Assembly (NCBI GenBank): GCA_020249265.1 | Contig: JADCGA010000024.1 | Coordinates: forward strand, 62,001 to 126,000 | Source of the DNA: Roseomonas sp. | GTDB lineage: Bacteria; Pseudomonadota; Alphaproteobacteria; Acetobacterales; Acetobacteraceae | DNA length: 64,000 nt | Direction: 5' to 3' | In this document: positions 8,191 to 16,279 of the stretch, piece after piece | Layout of the letters: each line of letters begins with the position of its first letter | Numbering within the stretch: the stretch's first letter is position 1 | The notes under the pieces: model-generated | What the model was told of the DNA's origin: nothing | Databases searched by the model: none | The model's input: only the letters and a program-made list of their open reading frames with translations | Translations under genes and position numbers: made by a program

Positions 8191-9336
8191 CTAACGCGGA
8201 CCAATGCCGCTCAATGCCTCTCGCCAAGCCAGAGCAAAGCGCCGCGCGACGCTTGGCATGCCGTATCTCTGCTCGATACGCTCGCGGTCGGCAGTGCCCA
8301 GTGCCTCATGCTGCGCAGGCGGCAGCGCGAGCACGCGAAGACAGCACTCGGCCAGCGCCCCGGGGTCGGCAGCCGGCACGATCCGTGTGGAGTCACCTAG
8401 AATTTCCCTCGCCTCGCCCACGTCAGTCGCAATGACAGGCACGCCGGCCGCCATCGCCTCCCCTATGGCGTTCGAGAAACCCTCGGAATGGCAGGAGGTT
8501 GAGAGCGCAAGGTCGAACGCCGCGGTCAGCTCTGGAATATCGAGCCGCTCGCCGAGCAGATGCGCGCGTCCGGCGAGACCGTGGCGGGTTGCCAGCGCAT
8601 CAAGATGCGGCCTGCCCGGAAGCATGCCGCGCCCTACGCAGACCAGGTGGCAGGCAGGGTCCGACGAGGCCACGCGAGCAAAGGCGGCGAATAGCGTCTC
8701 ATGACCTTTGATGGCGTCGTCCCGCGCGACCCTGCCGATCAGGCGGATATCCCCCGCGAGGCCGAGTTCGGCCCGCAGTGCTGCGCTGGCCTCGGGCATC
8801 GGCCGAAAGCGAAGGGTGTCGAAGCCGTTCGGGATGTATGCCCTCTTTCCGGTTGGATAACCCAATCGTTCATGGTCAGCTGCGCTAGACGTCGCATTGT
8901 AAATGATTCGATTCGTCCGGAATGCAAAGGGCACGGAGGCAAGAATGACGGCGCGCGTCATGGGCCGGACATGGCTGATGCTGGAAAGGGTCTGGCGGAC
9001 ACTCCACAGCACCGGTCTGCCTGACGCCGACAACGAGGCGACCAGATTGCCGTGATACATCCAGCCCTGCACCACGTCTGGGCGAGCTTCCTGGACCAGG
9101 CGGCGGAGCCGGGCCAACGACAGGACCGCACGCGGTGACCGGGGAATGCCAGCATCAACAATCTGCGCCCCAGTGGCTGCGATTCTGGCCGCAATCGGGC
9201 CACCGCTCAGGAGCGGCATCACAAGATGTTCGTGCTCGGGCGGGGGCAGCGCCTCAATCAATTTTGCGAGCATTGTCTCGGCGCCGCCTGTGTGGAGGCC
9301 GGTTATGATATGTGCGATCCGCAAGGGCATCCTCAA
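8191..9336 (-). CDS. glycosyltransferase family 4
   Basis: Predicted 381-residue GT-B retaining glycosyltransferase. The N-terminal domain has the GGAETML acceptor-side glycine motif near residue 17; the C-terminal donor domain has GRVARDDAIKGHETLF and the EX7E motif in SEGFSNAIGEAMAAGVPVI. It probably transfers a sugar to a polysaccharide or glycolipid precursor at the cytoplasmic membrane face. It is the first gene of the island beside the IS5 element and is divergent from the flippase gene. The sugar substrate cannot be predicted. Confidence 0.88.
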   Translation of the reverse strand: MRMPLRIAHIITGLHTGGAETMLAKLIEALPPPEHEHLVMPLLSGGPIAARIAATGAQIVDAGIPRSPRAVLSLARLRRLVQEARPDVVQGWMYHGNLVASLSASGRPVLWSVRQTLSSISHVRPMTRAVILASVPFAFRTNRIIYNATSSAADHERLGYPTGKRAYIPNGFDTLRFRPMPEASAALRAELGLAGDIRLIGRVARDDAIKGHETLFAAFARVASSDPACHLVCVGRGMLPGRPHLDALATRHGLAGRAHLLGERLDIPELTAAFDLALSTSCHSEGFSNAIGEAMAAGVPVIATDVGEAREILGDSTRIVPAADPGALAECCLRVLALPPAQHEALGTADRERIEQRYGMPSVARRFALAWREALSGIGPR

Positions 9337-9740
9337 CTTTCGAGGGTGGTCGGGGTCAAATGACGGCTCCTGTTAACCCATTTCTCGCCGGAGTGATTCG
9401 GCTTTTTGCGCTGTGGGGCTCGGGTTGGTGGCAAGAACGGTGTCAGCAAGGCCCCTTCGGCTTCGGCCAAGCCACTTAAATACAGCAAAGGCGCGGCGCA
9501 GCCAAACAACCGCCTGATTATGGGCGCTGTGCTGAAGCAGACCTTACCTTGACATCTCTGGCTTTGCGCGCGAAACGCGGCCCAGTCGAAAGCTGTATCA
9601 TCGCGAAATCCGCAAACCCCGTTCCGGCGGTTGCCGCGGAAGGAGGGCGTGCAGCCTCTTACGGATTGGTACCGAGCACATTTTTCAGAATGACTGAGGG
9701 CCAACCTTTGGCACATTCTCGTCGCCTTGAAACCTGGACA
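9337..9740. other. 404-bp intergenic region, no gene recognised
   Basis: Divergent interval between a GT4 gene (minus) and the flippase gene (plus), and so the likely home of both promoters. The flippase frame stays open back to an ATG at 9549, but those 64 codons do not look like an MVN N-terminus. A minus-strand frame through the same DNA has no recognisable product. No terminal repeats or clear promoter were found. Confidence 0.4.
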
Positions 9741-11090
9741 ATGAAGTTTCTGCCTGCCCCGATGCGCAGGCGCTTGCAGGGTGCGAGCGGTGAAAATCGC
9801 GCCATCGTGCGGGGGATGGTCTGGGTCGCGGTTTTCTTGCTGATCGCGAAAGCGGTAGCGGCCGCCAAAGAAATGATGGTGGCTTATCGCTACGGCGCCG
9901 GCGCCGTGGTTGATGGGTATTTGTTTGTCTTCAACTTGGCGCAATGGCCAGGTGGTGTATTCGCGAGCGTGACGGGGATCATCCTCATCCCTTTTCTCGT
10001 CAAACTCCAACAGGAACGGCCTTCTGAAGCCAGCAGGCTACAGGCCGCGTTACTGCCTTTCGCCTTTCTGTTGGGTACCGCCGCCAGCCTGCTATTCGGC
10101 GCCATCATGTGGTGGGCTATCATTCATCTGGAACTGGGATTGACCGCCAAGAGCCAAGCGGCAGCCCTGACTGCCTTGCCCTGGGTCGCGCCCAGCATTG
10201 CCTTCGCCTTCATGGGCGCGGTGCTGTCGAATTGGCTGATGAGCCAGCGCCGACATGCCAATACCTTGCTGGAAGCAACGCCAGCGGCGGCGATTGCTTT
10301 CTGCCTTCTGGTCTGGCCGATCGCCTCAGGCCAGGCATGGGGCGTTCTGCCATTGGCGGTGGCAACACTGATCGGCTTTGCGCTCCAGACATTATTATTG
10401 GTCAGGCTTTGCGGGCATCCCATCGGCTTCGCGCATCTCGGCACCATCGCGGAGCACTGGCCCGCTTTGCGCATGGCCTTCGGGATCATGCTGCTGGCGC
10501 AGATTGTCATGAATAGCGCGGGATTGCTGGATCAGTTTTTTGCGGTGCGCATGGGGGAGGGTGTGCTGGCCAGTTTTTCCTATGCGCAGCGAATCATGGC
10601 GCTTGTGCTTGGGCTGACCACCGTGGTTGTGGGGCGGGCGATGCTGCCGGTTTTCGCCAGTGTGGGTGATCTTCGCGTGAGCTTCGCCTTGGCGCAGCGT
10701 TGGGCCTGGCGTTTCGGGGTATTGGGTGCCCTGTGTGCCGTGGCGCTGGTAATGACTGCGGAATGGGCAGTCATGCTGCTATTTGAACGCGGCGCCTTCA
10801 CCGCGAAGGACACCCAGGAGGTCGCGCAAATTCTGCGCGTGCTGGCGCTTCAACTGCCCTTCTACCTGTTCGGTATTGTGCTGGTGCAATGGTTGGGTGC
10901 CGCGGGAAAGGCATTCTGGTTGCTCATGGCGGCTATTGTGGGCTTTCTGGCAAAGCTTTTTGGTGCATGGATGTGGTTTGACCTTGGGGGGCAGGGTCTG
11001 GCTGCCTCTACCGCGTTGATGTATTTTTTCACCGCAATTATGGTTTACCTAACTGCAAGGCATTTGCTGCGCCTCGAAAGGGTAGAATAA
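9741..11090 (+). CDS. MurJ/MVN-like polysaccharide flippase
   Basis: Predicted 449-residue integral membrane protein with about 13-14 hydrophobic segments. The pattern (long TM bundle, VASVTGIILIPFLV, LLDQFFAVRMGEGVLASFSYAQR, FERGAFTAKDT) fits the MurJ/MVN branch of the MOP flippases, which move lipid-linked sugars across the inner membrane. In a glycosyltransferase cluster it more likely serves a surface glycan than lipid II. The start is uncertain: the ATG at 9741 is chosen, with in-frame alternatives at 9549 and 9690, and none has a strong ribosome-binding site. Confidence 0.78.
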   Translation: MKFLPAPMRRRLQGASGENRAIVRGMVWVAVFLLIAKAVAAAKEMMVAYRYGAGAVVDGYLFVFNLAQWPGGVFASVTGIILIPFLVKLQQERPSEASRLQAALLPFAFLLGTAASLLFGAIMWWAIIHLELGLTAKSQAAALTALPWVAPSIAFAFMGAVLSNWLMSQRRHANTLLEATPAAAIAFCLLVWPIASGQAWGVLPLAVATLIGFALQTLLLVRLCGHPIGFAHLGTIAEHWPALRMAFGIMLLAQIVMNSAGLLDQFFAVRMGEGVLASFSYAQRIMALVLGLTTVVVGRAMLPVFASVGDLRVSFALAQRWAWRFGVLGALCAVALVMTAEWAVMLLFERGAFTAKDTQEVAQILRVLALQLPFYLFGIVLVQWLGAAGKAFWLLMAAIVGFLAKLFGAWMWFDLGGQGLAASTALMYFFTAIMVYLTARHLLRLERVE

Positions 11091-11158
11091 ATCATCCACG
11101 CTAGGCGCGGAGAATCTAATGCTGGTCGCTCCACGGAACCAATAAGGTATCATTTTCG

Positions 11159-12037
11159 ATGCAGAAATTCTTCACGCTTCGCGGTTGGGTGCAGGCGCTT
11201 TATGCATTCAGGGGTACAGGCTTGCCGCGCGTGGCCGAGTTCATCCGCAAAATGCAGGCGAAGCGGCATCCAGACGCCGAAATAGTGGTCGACGACTTCG
11301 AAGGTGGCGCTAAATTCGTCTGTCACCTTGGTGAGCATATGGGCAGCCAAATCTATTGGCGTGGCAGCTATTCGGGTTCACAGCTCAAGGTGCTGGCCTC
11401 ACGGCTGAGCCCTGGTGGTGTGTTTATTGATCTTGGCGCCAATCAAGGGGAATTCTCCATATCTGCCGCTCGTCTCATGGGAGAGTGCGGCCGTGTGTTT
11501 GCCTTTGAACCTTCACCAGTGATGCAAAAGCGTTTGGCTAGAAACATCGCGCTAAATGGCTTTGCGCAGGTGTCCATTGAGCCTTTCGCTGTGGCGGATG
11601 AGCCTGGGCGTCTGGCCCTTTTTTCGCCAATAGGGGCCTTTGAGGATGGGACGGTAAATGCCGGTTTGCCAACCTTGTATGACCGCGGTTCTGATGCGGC
11701 AGCCCAAACCACAGTTGTAGCCGTGACAACACTTGATGACTGGCAACAGCAGCGAGATATCGCGCGCATCGATGTCATCAAGATGGATATCGAAGGCGCG
11801 GAACTGCCGGCCTTAGAGGGTGGACAGCGGCTCATTCAGCGTTTTCGTCCAACCTTAATGATCGAACTCAACGCCGTCACCAGCCGTGCCGCAGGCTATA
11901 CCATGCAAGACCTGATCGCTTGGCTGCATGAGCAAAGCTATGAACTACAGCGCATTGACGATGATGGGTGCCTTGCGCCACTGGAAATTGATCGTCTGCA
12001 ACCATTCCAGGATATCCTGGCAACCCCCCGCCCATGA
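11159..12037 (+). CDS. FkbM family methyltransferase
   Basis: Predicted 292-residue SAM-dependent O-methyltransferase. FIDLGANQGEFS is the SAM-binding motif I and VIKMDIEGAELPALEG is the characteristic FkbM motif. These enzymes often methylate sugar hydroxyls in surface polysaccharides. The gene overlaps the following GT4 gene by 4 bp (ATGA), so the two are translationally coupled. The base composition looks lower in G+C than the genes from 14.1 kb onward, consistent with a mosaic island. Confidence 0.85.
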   Translation: MQKFFTLRGWVQALYAFRGTGLPRVAEFIRKMQAKRHPDAEIVVDDFEGGAKFVCHLGEHMGSQIYWRGSYSGSQLKVLASRLSPGGVFIDLGANQGEFSISAARLMGECGRVFAFEPSPVMQKRLARNIALNGFAQVSIEPFAVADEPGRLALFSPIGAFEDGTVNAGLPTLYDRGSDAAAQTTVVAVTTLDDWQQQRDIARIDVIKMDIEGAELPALEGGQRLIQRFRPTLMIELNAVTSRAAGYTMQDLIAWLHEQSYELQRIDDDGCLAPLEIDRLQPFQDILATPRP

Positions 12038-13146
12038 GCCAGCGCCTGCTGTTTCTGATCCACTCCCTAGATATGGGTGGGGCTCAGCGTGTTGCAGCCA
12101 CTTTGGCCAATCATTGGGTTAATAAGGGCCATGCGGTGGCGGTGGCCACCTTATCCAGCACTTCATCGGATTTTTACGCGCTTGATCCGCGTATTGAACG
12201 CATTGCGTTGAACGTCGCCAAGCCAAGCCGGCACCCCATGGCGGCTATGCTTAACAACCTACGCACCCTAAGGGCGGTTCGTCGGCTGCTCAAGCAATGG
12301 CAGCCGCAGGTCACGATCGCCCTGATGACCAGCGCGAATGTCTATCTCGCCTTGGCTGGCTGGGGGCTGCCTGGGCAGAAGATCGGCAGCGAGCGCATTC
12401 ACCCGCCCATGCTTCCTTTGGGGCGCGTCTGGGAAACGTTGCGGCGCCTGGCTTATGGTCGGCTCGATCACCTGGTGGCGCTGACCGCACCCAGCGCGGC
12501 CTGGCTCCGCAACCACACGTGGGCCAGGCATGTGACCGTCATTGGCAACCCGATCCCCTGGCCATTGCCAGTACAGCCGCCTGTTCTTGACCCCAACACG
12601 CTGCTTATCAAGGGACGCCAGCGCTTGATTGCCGCAGGCCGTCTGGTTGAACAGAAAGGTTTTGACCTGCTGATCGAGGAATTTGCCCAGCTTGCGCCGG
12701 GTTTTCCGACCTGGGACCTGATCATCGTCGGTGAAGGGCCATTGCGCGGCCCGCTGGAAGCACAATTGGCCCGATTGGGCTTGCAGGACCGCGTGTTTCT
12801 GCTGGGTTCGGTCGGGAATATTGGCGCCTGGTACATGGCTTGCGACCTATATGTGATGAGCAGCCGCTTTGAGGGTTTTCCCAATACGCTTGTGGAGGCC
12901 CTGGCTTGCGGCCTGCCGGCAGTCAGCTTCGATTGTGAAACCGGACCGAGCGACATCATTCGCCCCGAGATTGATGGGCTATTGGTGCCGCCGGGCGATG
13001 TCAGTGCCCTGGTATCATCCTTGACAGTATTGATGACGAATCAAGCATTGCGTGAGCGTTTCGCGATGCGCGCGGTAGAAGCGCGCGTGCGGTTTTCGGT
13101 GGATGGAATTGCGGGTCAGTGGGAGCGCCTTTTCCAGCAATCATAG
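12034..13146 (+). CDS. glycosyltransferase family 4
   Basis: Predicted 370-residue GT-B glycosyltransferase. It starts MSQRLLFLIHSLDMGGAQRV with the usual glycine motif, and carries AAGRLVEQKGFDLLI and the EX7E donor-site motif in FEGFPNTLVEALACGLPAV. It overlaps the FkbM gene upstream by 4 bp and overlaps the 3' end of the convergent GT2 gene by 31 bp. It is likely to act in the same glycan pathway as its neighbours; donor and acceptor are unknown. Confidence 0.88.
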   Translation: MSQRLLFLIHSLDMGGAQRVAATLANHWVNKGHAVAVATLSSTSSDFYALDPRIERIALNVAKPSRHPMAAMLNNLRTLRAVRRLLKQWQPQVTIALMTSANVYLALAGWGLPGQKIGSERIHPPMLPLGRVWETLRRLAYGRLDHLVALTAPSAAWLRNHTWARHVTVIGNPIPWPLPVQPPVLDPNTLLIKGRQRLIAAGRLVEQKGFDLLIEEFAQLAPGFPTWDLIIVGEGPLRGPLEAQLARLGLQDRVFLLGSVGNIGAWYMACDLYVMSSRFEGFPNTLVEALACGLPAVSFDCETGPSDIIRPEIDGLLVPPGDVSALVSSLTVLMTNQALRERFAMRAVEARVRFSVDGIAGQWERLFQQS

Positions 13147-14036
13147 AGCCACCATGCCACGCCCGTAGGTGCCATCAGCACAACCAGCAGCCTGCCGCCC
13201 GCTGACCCAGGCCAAAAACGCTCCCGCTGCGCCTGAGACTTATCCACATGCAACCGAAAACGGGTCCAGCGCGCGGCTTCAATTACGAAATGAACCGGGT
13301 TTTGCCAGAACCATTGCAGTTCTTTATTCAAGACCATGGTCTTCCAATACAAACTGCCAGCCGCGTCGCGGGCAGGGTTTCTTGTCTGCGTCACTTGATT
13401 TCCAGCGTCCTGGAAGTAGATACGCACCACTTCATTGATGAATCGGGTCTTGTAATGGGCCGCAATGGCCGTCCACACCACACCTTCGGGCACATGGCCG
13501 GGTAGATGCTCAGGGAAAGGGTGCGCGCGCAGGATGTCGGTTCGGCTAAAGCCCCATTTTTCACCGCACACACCAAATCTGTAGCGCATTTCCAACGAAT
13601 CCGAATCAATGCCCCAATCACCCGGAAAAGAATCGCCGACGATTTTTCCTTGCGGATCCTGACACAACCCACAAACGCCCACGAAATGAATGCGCTCATG
13701 TTCTGGAATTGCAAGCCAATGATGAACAAACCGTTCAAGCGCCGTAGGTGGAAAAGCATCATCCGAATCAGCGGGTAAAAAAAGCTCGCCTTTAGCCAAC
13801 CTTACCCCGTGATTGAATGCTTTCTTCTTGTGTCCATTCTCCTGCCAGACATAATGAATAGGGAAGTTGGCTTCCTTCTGCCATGCCTCGACAATTGATT
13901 TCGTGCCATCTGTGGACCCATCATCCACGATAAGCCATTCAAAATCGCGAAAGGTTTGGTGTTGCAGGCTTTCATAGACACGATGAAGCGTGCGTGCGCG
14001 GTTATAGGAGGGAGTAAAAACGGTAAAGAAAGTCAT
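13116..14036 (-). CDS. glycosyltransferase family 2
   Basis: Predicted 306-residue GT-A fold glycosyltransferase. MTFFTVFTPSYNRARTLHRV leads into LIVDDGSTDGT, the family nucleotide-binding site, and LPADSDDAF stands where the metal-binding DXD lies. The ATG at 14036 starts directly at the conserved fold; the upstream extension is not conserved-looking. A C-terminal hydrophobic patch (LLVVLMAPTGVAWWLY) may associate with the membrane. Its 3' end overlaps the convergent GT4 gene by 31 bp. Confidence 0.85.
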   Translation of the reverse strand: MTFFTVFTPSYNRARTLHRVYESLQHQTFRDFEWLIVDDGSTDGTKSIVEAWQKEANFPIHYVWQENGHKKKAFNHGVRLAKGELFLPADSDDAFPPTALERFVHHWLAIPEHERIHFVGVCGLCQDPQGKIVGDSFPGDWGIDSDSLEMRYRFGVCGEKWGFSRTDILRAHPFPEHLPGHVPEGVVWTAIAAHYKTRFINEVVRIYFQDAGNQVTQTRNPARDAAGSLYWKTMVLNKELQWFWQNPVHFVIEAARWTRFRLHVDKSQAQRERFWPGSAGGRLLVVLMAPTGVAWWLYDCWKRRSH

Positions 14037-14129
14037 GGTTTTTTCGTCTTCGCCGATTTCAGCGCATTTTCGAGCCAAGCGGCCATTGGGTGATCCAGGT
14101 TCAGCAGTTCTCGGGCATCAGCCCCCCAG

Positions 14130-15245
14130 TCAGCGCGCGCTGACCAGATGTTCCAGCGCGCGCTCCGTCCGTGCTGCCAAGGCTTCGATGGAGTATCCCT
14201 CAATCGCGGCGCGGACAAGCGCCCGGGGCGGCGGCGGGCGGGCAAGCGCGGCGCCCAACACGTTGGCCAGATCATGCGGGTCGCCCGCGGCGGCAAGCCA
14301 TTCAGGGCCAAGCAACAGGTCAGGCGCATCGCCGACATTGGTGGCGACAACGGGCGTGCCGCATGCCATGGCCTCCGCAACCACATTCGGAAAACCTTCG
14401 CCCCAGGCGGAGGATGAGCACAGCAGGTCGAAGCCGTTATAGGCTTCTGGCATGTCGCGCTGGGCAGGCTCGACACGCACGCAATCCTGCAGACCTAGCC
14501 GCGCCGCATTGGCGGCCAGGGCAGCGCGCGTCACCTCATTCGCCGATGCGACGATAACGGCCCGAAAGGCCGCGCCGCCTTGCTTCAGCCGTGCAAGAGC
14601 AGCCAGGAAGGTGGGATGATCCTTCATCGGGTCCACCCGCCCTACATGGCCAATCAGCACCGCCGTGTCCGGAATTCCCCAGCGCGCCCGCGCGCGCGCC
14701 CGGGCAGCGGCGTCGGGGCGGAATACGCCAAGGTCTATGCCGTTCGGCACGACTACAAGACGGTCAGCGGGAAAACCGCGCTGCAGGGCTGCCTCCCGCC
14801 CGGCCCGGGAATTGGCGATCGTCAGGTCGGCGAAGGCTGCCAAACGCGCTTCCAGCCGATGCGCGAGGCGGGCAAGGCCATCACCGGGGGGAGCAACATC
14901 AGACGCCCGCAAGCCAAACACGATCCGCGGACGGGGCCGCAGACTGCGCGCGATAAGCGCGAGGAGATTAGCGACGTTAAGATAGCCATGCACCACATCT
15001 GGCCGGGTTGCGGCGATCAGTCCGCGCAGCCTGACAAGGGTGCGGGCTGCTTCCCAGCGGCGTGCCTTGCCCAGGTCATGCAGAACAACATCGCTGCCGG
15101 CCAATTCGGCTTCAAGCGGTCCGCCAGGATACATGGTGGTGATCGTCACCGCGTGGCCGCGCGCCGCCAGGGCCCGCGCCAGGACAACCAGCTGGCGCTC
15201 GGCGCCGCCAATGGTCAGGGCGCGAACGATAAAAAGGACCCGCAT
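14130..15245 (-). CDS. glycosyltransferase family 4
   Basis: Predicted 371-residue GT-B glycosyltransferase starting MRVLFIVRALTIGGAERQLV. The donor domain shows GHVGRVDPMKDHPTFL and the EX7E motif in WGEGFPNVVAEAMACGTPVV. The frame stays open far upstream, into the divergent methyltransferase gene, but the ATG at 15245 is where the GT4 fold begins. Its G+C looks higher than that of the island genes at 11-14 kb. It is divergent from the SAM methyltransferase, with a strong inverted repeat between them. Confidence 0.88.
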   Translation of the reverse strand: MRVLFIVRALTIGGAERQLVVLARALAARGHAVTITTMYPGGPLEAELAGSDVVLHDLGKARRWEAARTLVRLRGLIAATRPDVVHGYLNVANLLALIARSLRPRPRIVFGLRASDVAPPGDGLARLAHRLEARLAAFADLTIANSRAGREAALQRGFPADRLVVVPNGIDLGVFRPDAAARARARARWGIPDTAVLIGHVGRVDPMKDHPTFLAALARLKQGGAAFRAVIVASANEVTRAALAANAARLGLQDCVRVEPAQRDMPEAYNGFDLLCSSSAWGEGFPNVVAEAMACGTPVVATNVGDAPDLLLGPEWLAAAGDPHDLANVLGAALARPPPPRALVRAAIEGYSIEALAARTERALEHLVSAR

Positions 15246-15310
15246 GCTGTTCAACTCCGCCTTGGCGCGCAGGCCGCCGGCCGCGCCATGCACCTGATCC
15301 GGTTCCGACA

Positions 15311-15345
15311 CCGTGGGGGCCCCGGTCGCTCCGGTGCCCCCACGG
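15311..15345. promoter_or_regulatory. strong inverted repeat in a divergent promoter region
   Basis: CCGTGGGGGC (15311-15320) and GCCCCCACGG (15336-15345) are perfect 10-bp arms around a 15-bp loop that holds a second short dyad (CCGG...CCGG). It lies between the divergent GT4 and methyltransferase genes. It could be an operator or an RNA hairpin; there is no T-run to call a terminator. Confidence 0.5.
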
Positions 15346-15504
15346 ATGAAAGCGCGGGGTAACGGTGTCAAGCGCACTGGCCGGCTTTTCTCCAAGCTGT
15401 GCGTTGCGTATGGAATTGCCTTCGGTTGGGGGCTGTGCGATGCCTGCGGTACATTCGTTGGGACAAAACGCATTGCAACCGCTCCGCAGGTTGGCTCAAG
15501 TTTG

Positions 15505-16266
15505 ATGTTCTCCATCTCATTCATGCACCAAATTCGTGCGGCGGAACTCACCCTGATCGCCGCCTGCTTGCCGCCCGGATCGCGCGTGCTTGAAATCGGC
15601 GCCGGAACCGGACAGCAGGCGCGCCTTCTGGCCGATCAGGGCTTCGACATCTCGGCGATAGAGATGCAGGATTCCAACTACAACGCCAACCGTATTTTCC
15701 CGATCCTGGACTATGACGGCCGCACGATACCCTTCCCCGATGCCAGTTTCGATGCGGTATTCTCCTCCAACGTGCTGGAGCATGTGCCCGACCTGGCCAC
15801 CATGCACCGGGAGATCCGCCGTGTCTTGAAGCCTGGTGGCCGCGTGATCCATGTGCTGCCGACGCATGCTTGGCGTTACTGGCAGACGCTCTCCGCCTTT
15901 CCTGATGCTCTCCAGCATGTCGCCAGCCTTGGCTCGCGCCTGTTGCCCCCAATCGCGGGCGGGCCTCAAGCATGGAGCGAATGGCGTGCGGCCCTGAGCC
16001 AGGCGATCCGCTATCTTGCTACCCCTTTCTTGCAGCGGCGGCACGGGGAGCGCGGCATATTGCTGACGGAGCCCTGGTTCTTCCGCCCCGGCTGGTGGCG
16101 GCGCAACTTTGCCGCCAACGGCTTCCAGGTGCTGGAGGACAAACCGATGGGCTTGTTCTACACCGGCAACATGCTGTTTGGGGAGCGCCTGCCCCTCGTG
16201 CGGCGGGAGGCCATGGCAGGGTGGCTTGGCAGCGCATGCCATCTCTTTGTCCTCAGGGCCGCGTGA
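15505..16266 (+). CDS. class I SAM-dependent methyltransferase
   Basis: Predicted 253-residue methyltransferase of the Methyltransf_11 type. VLEIGAGTGQQARLL is motif I, and VFSSNVLEHVPD is the post-motif with the usual LEH. The ATG at 15505 starts shortly before the fold; the frame is open upstream to 15313, but that sequence is not family-like and crosses the inverted repeat. It is followed after 13 bp by asparagine synthase. A role in modifying the island's glycan is inferred from position only. Confidence 0.8.
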   Translation: MFSISFMHQIRAAELTLIAACLPPGSRVLEIGAGTGQQARLLADQGFDISAIEMQDSNYNANRIFPILDYDGRTIPFPDASFDAVFSSNVLEHVPDLATMHREIRRVLKPGGRVIHVLPTHAWRYWQTLSAFPDALQHVASLGSRLLPPIAGGPQAWSEWRAALSQAIRYLATPFLQRRHGERGILLTEPWFFRPGWWRRNFAANGFQVLEDKPMGLFYTGNMLFGERLPLVRREAMAGWLGSACHLFVLRAA

Positions 16267-16279
16267 AAGGGTAGCGCGC

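Noticed and set aside
9333-10010. 225-codon minus-strand frame over the flippase 5' region
   Set aside because: Overlaps the flippase coding region antisense, no family resemblance; the 9337-9740 part is left as unassigned.
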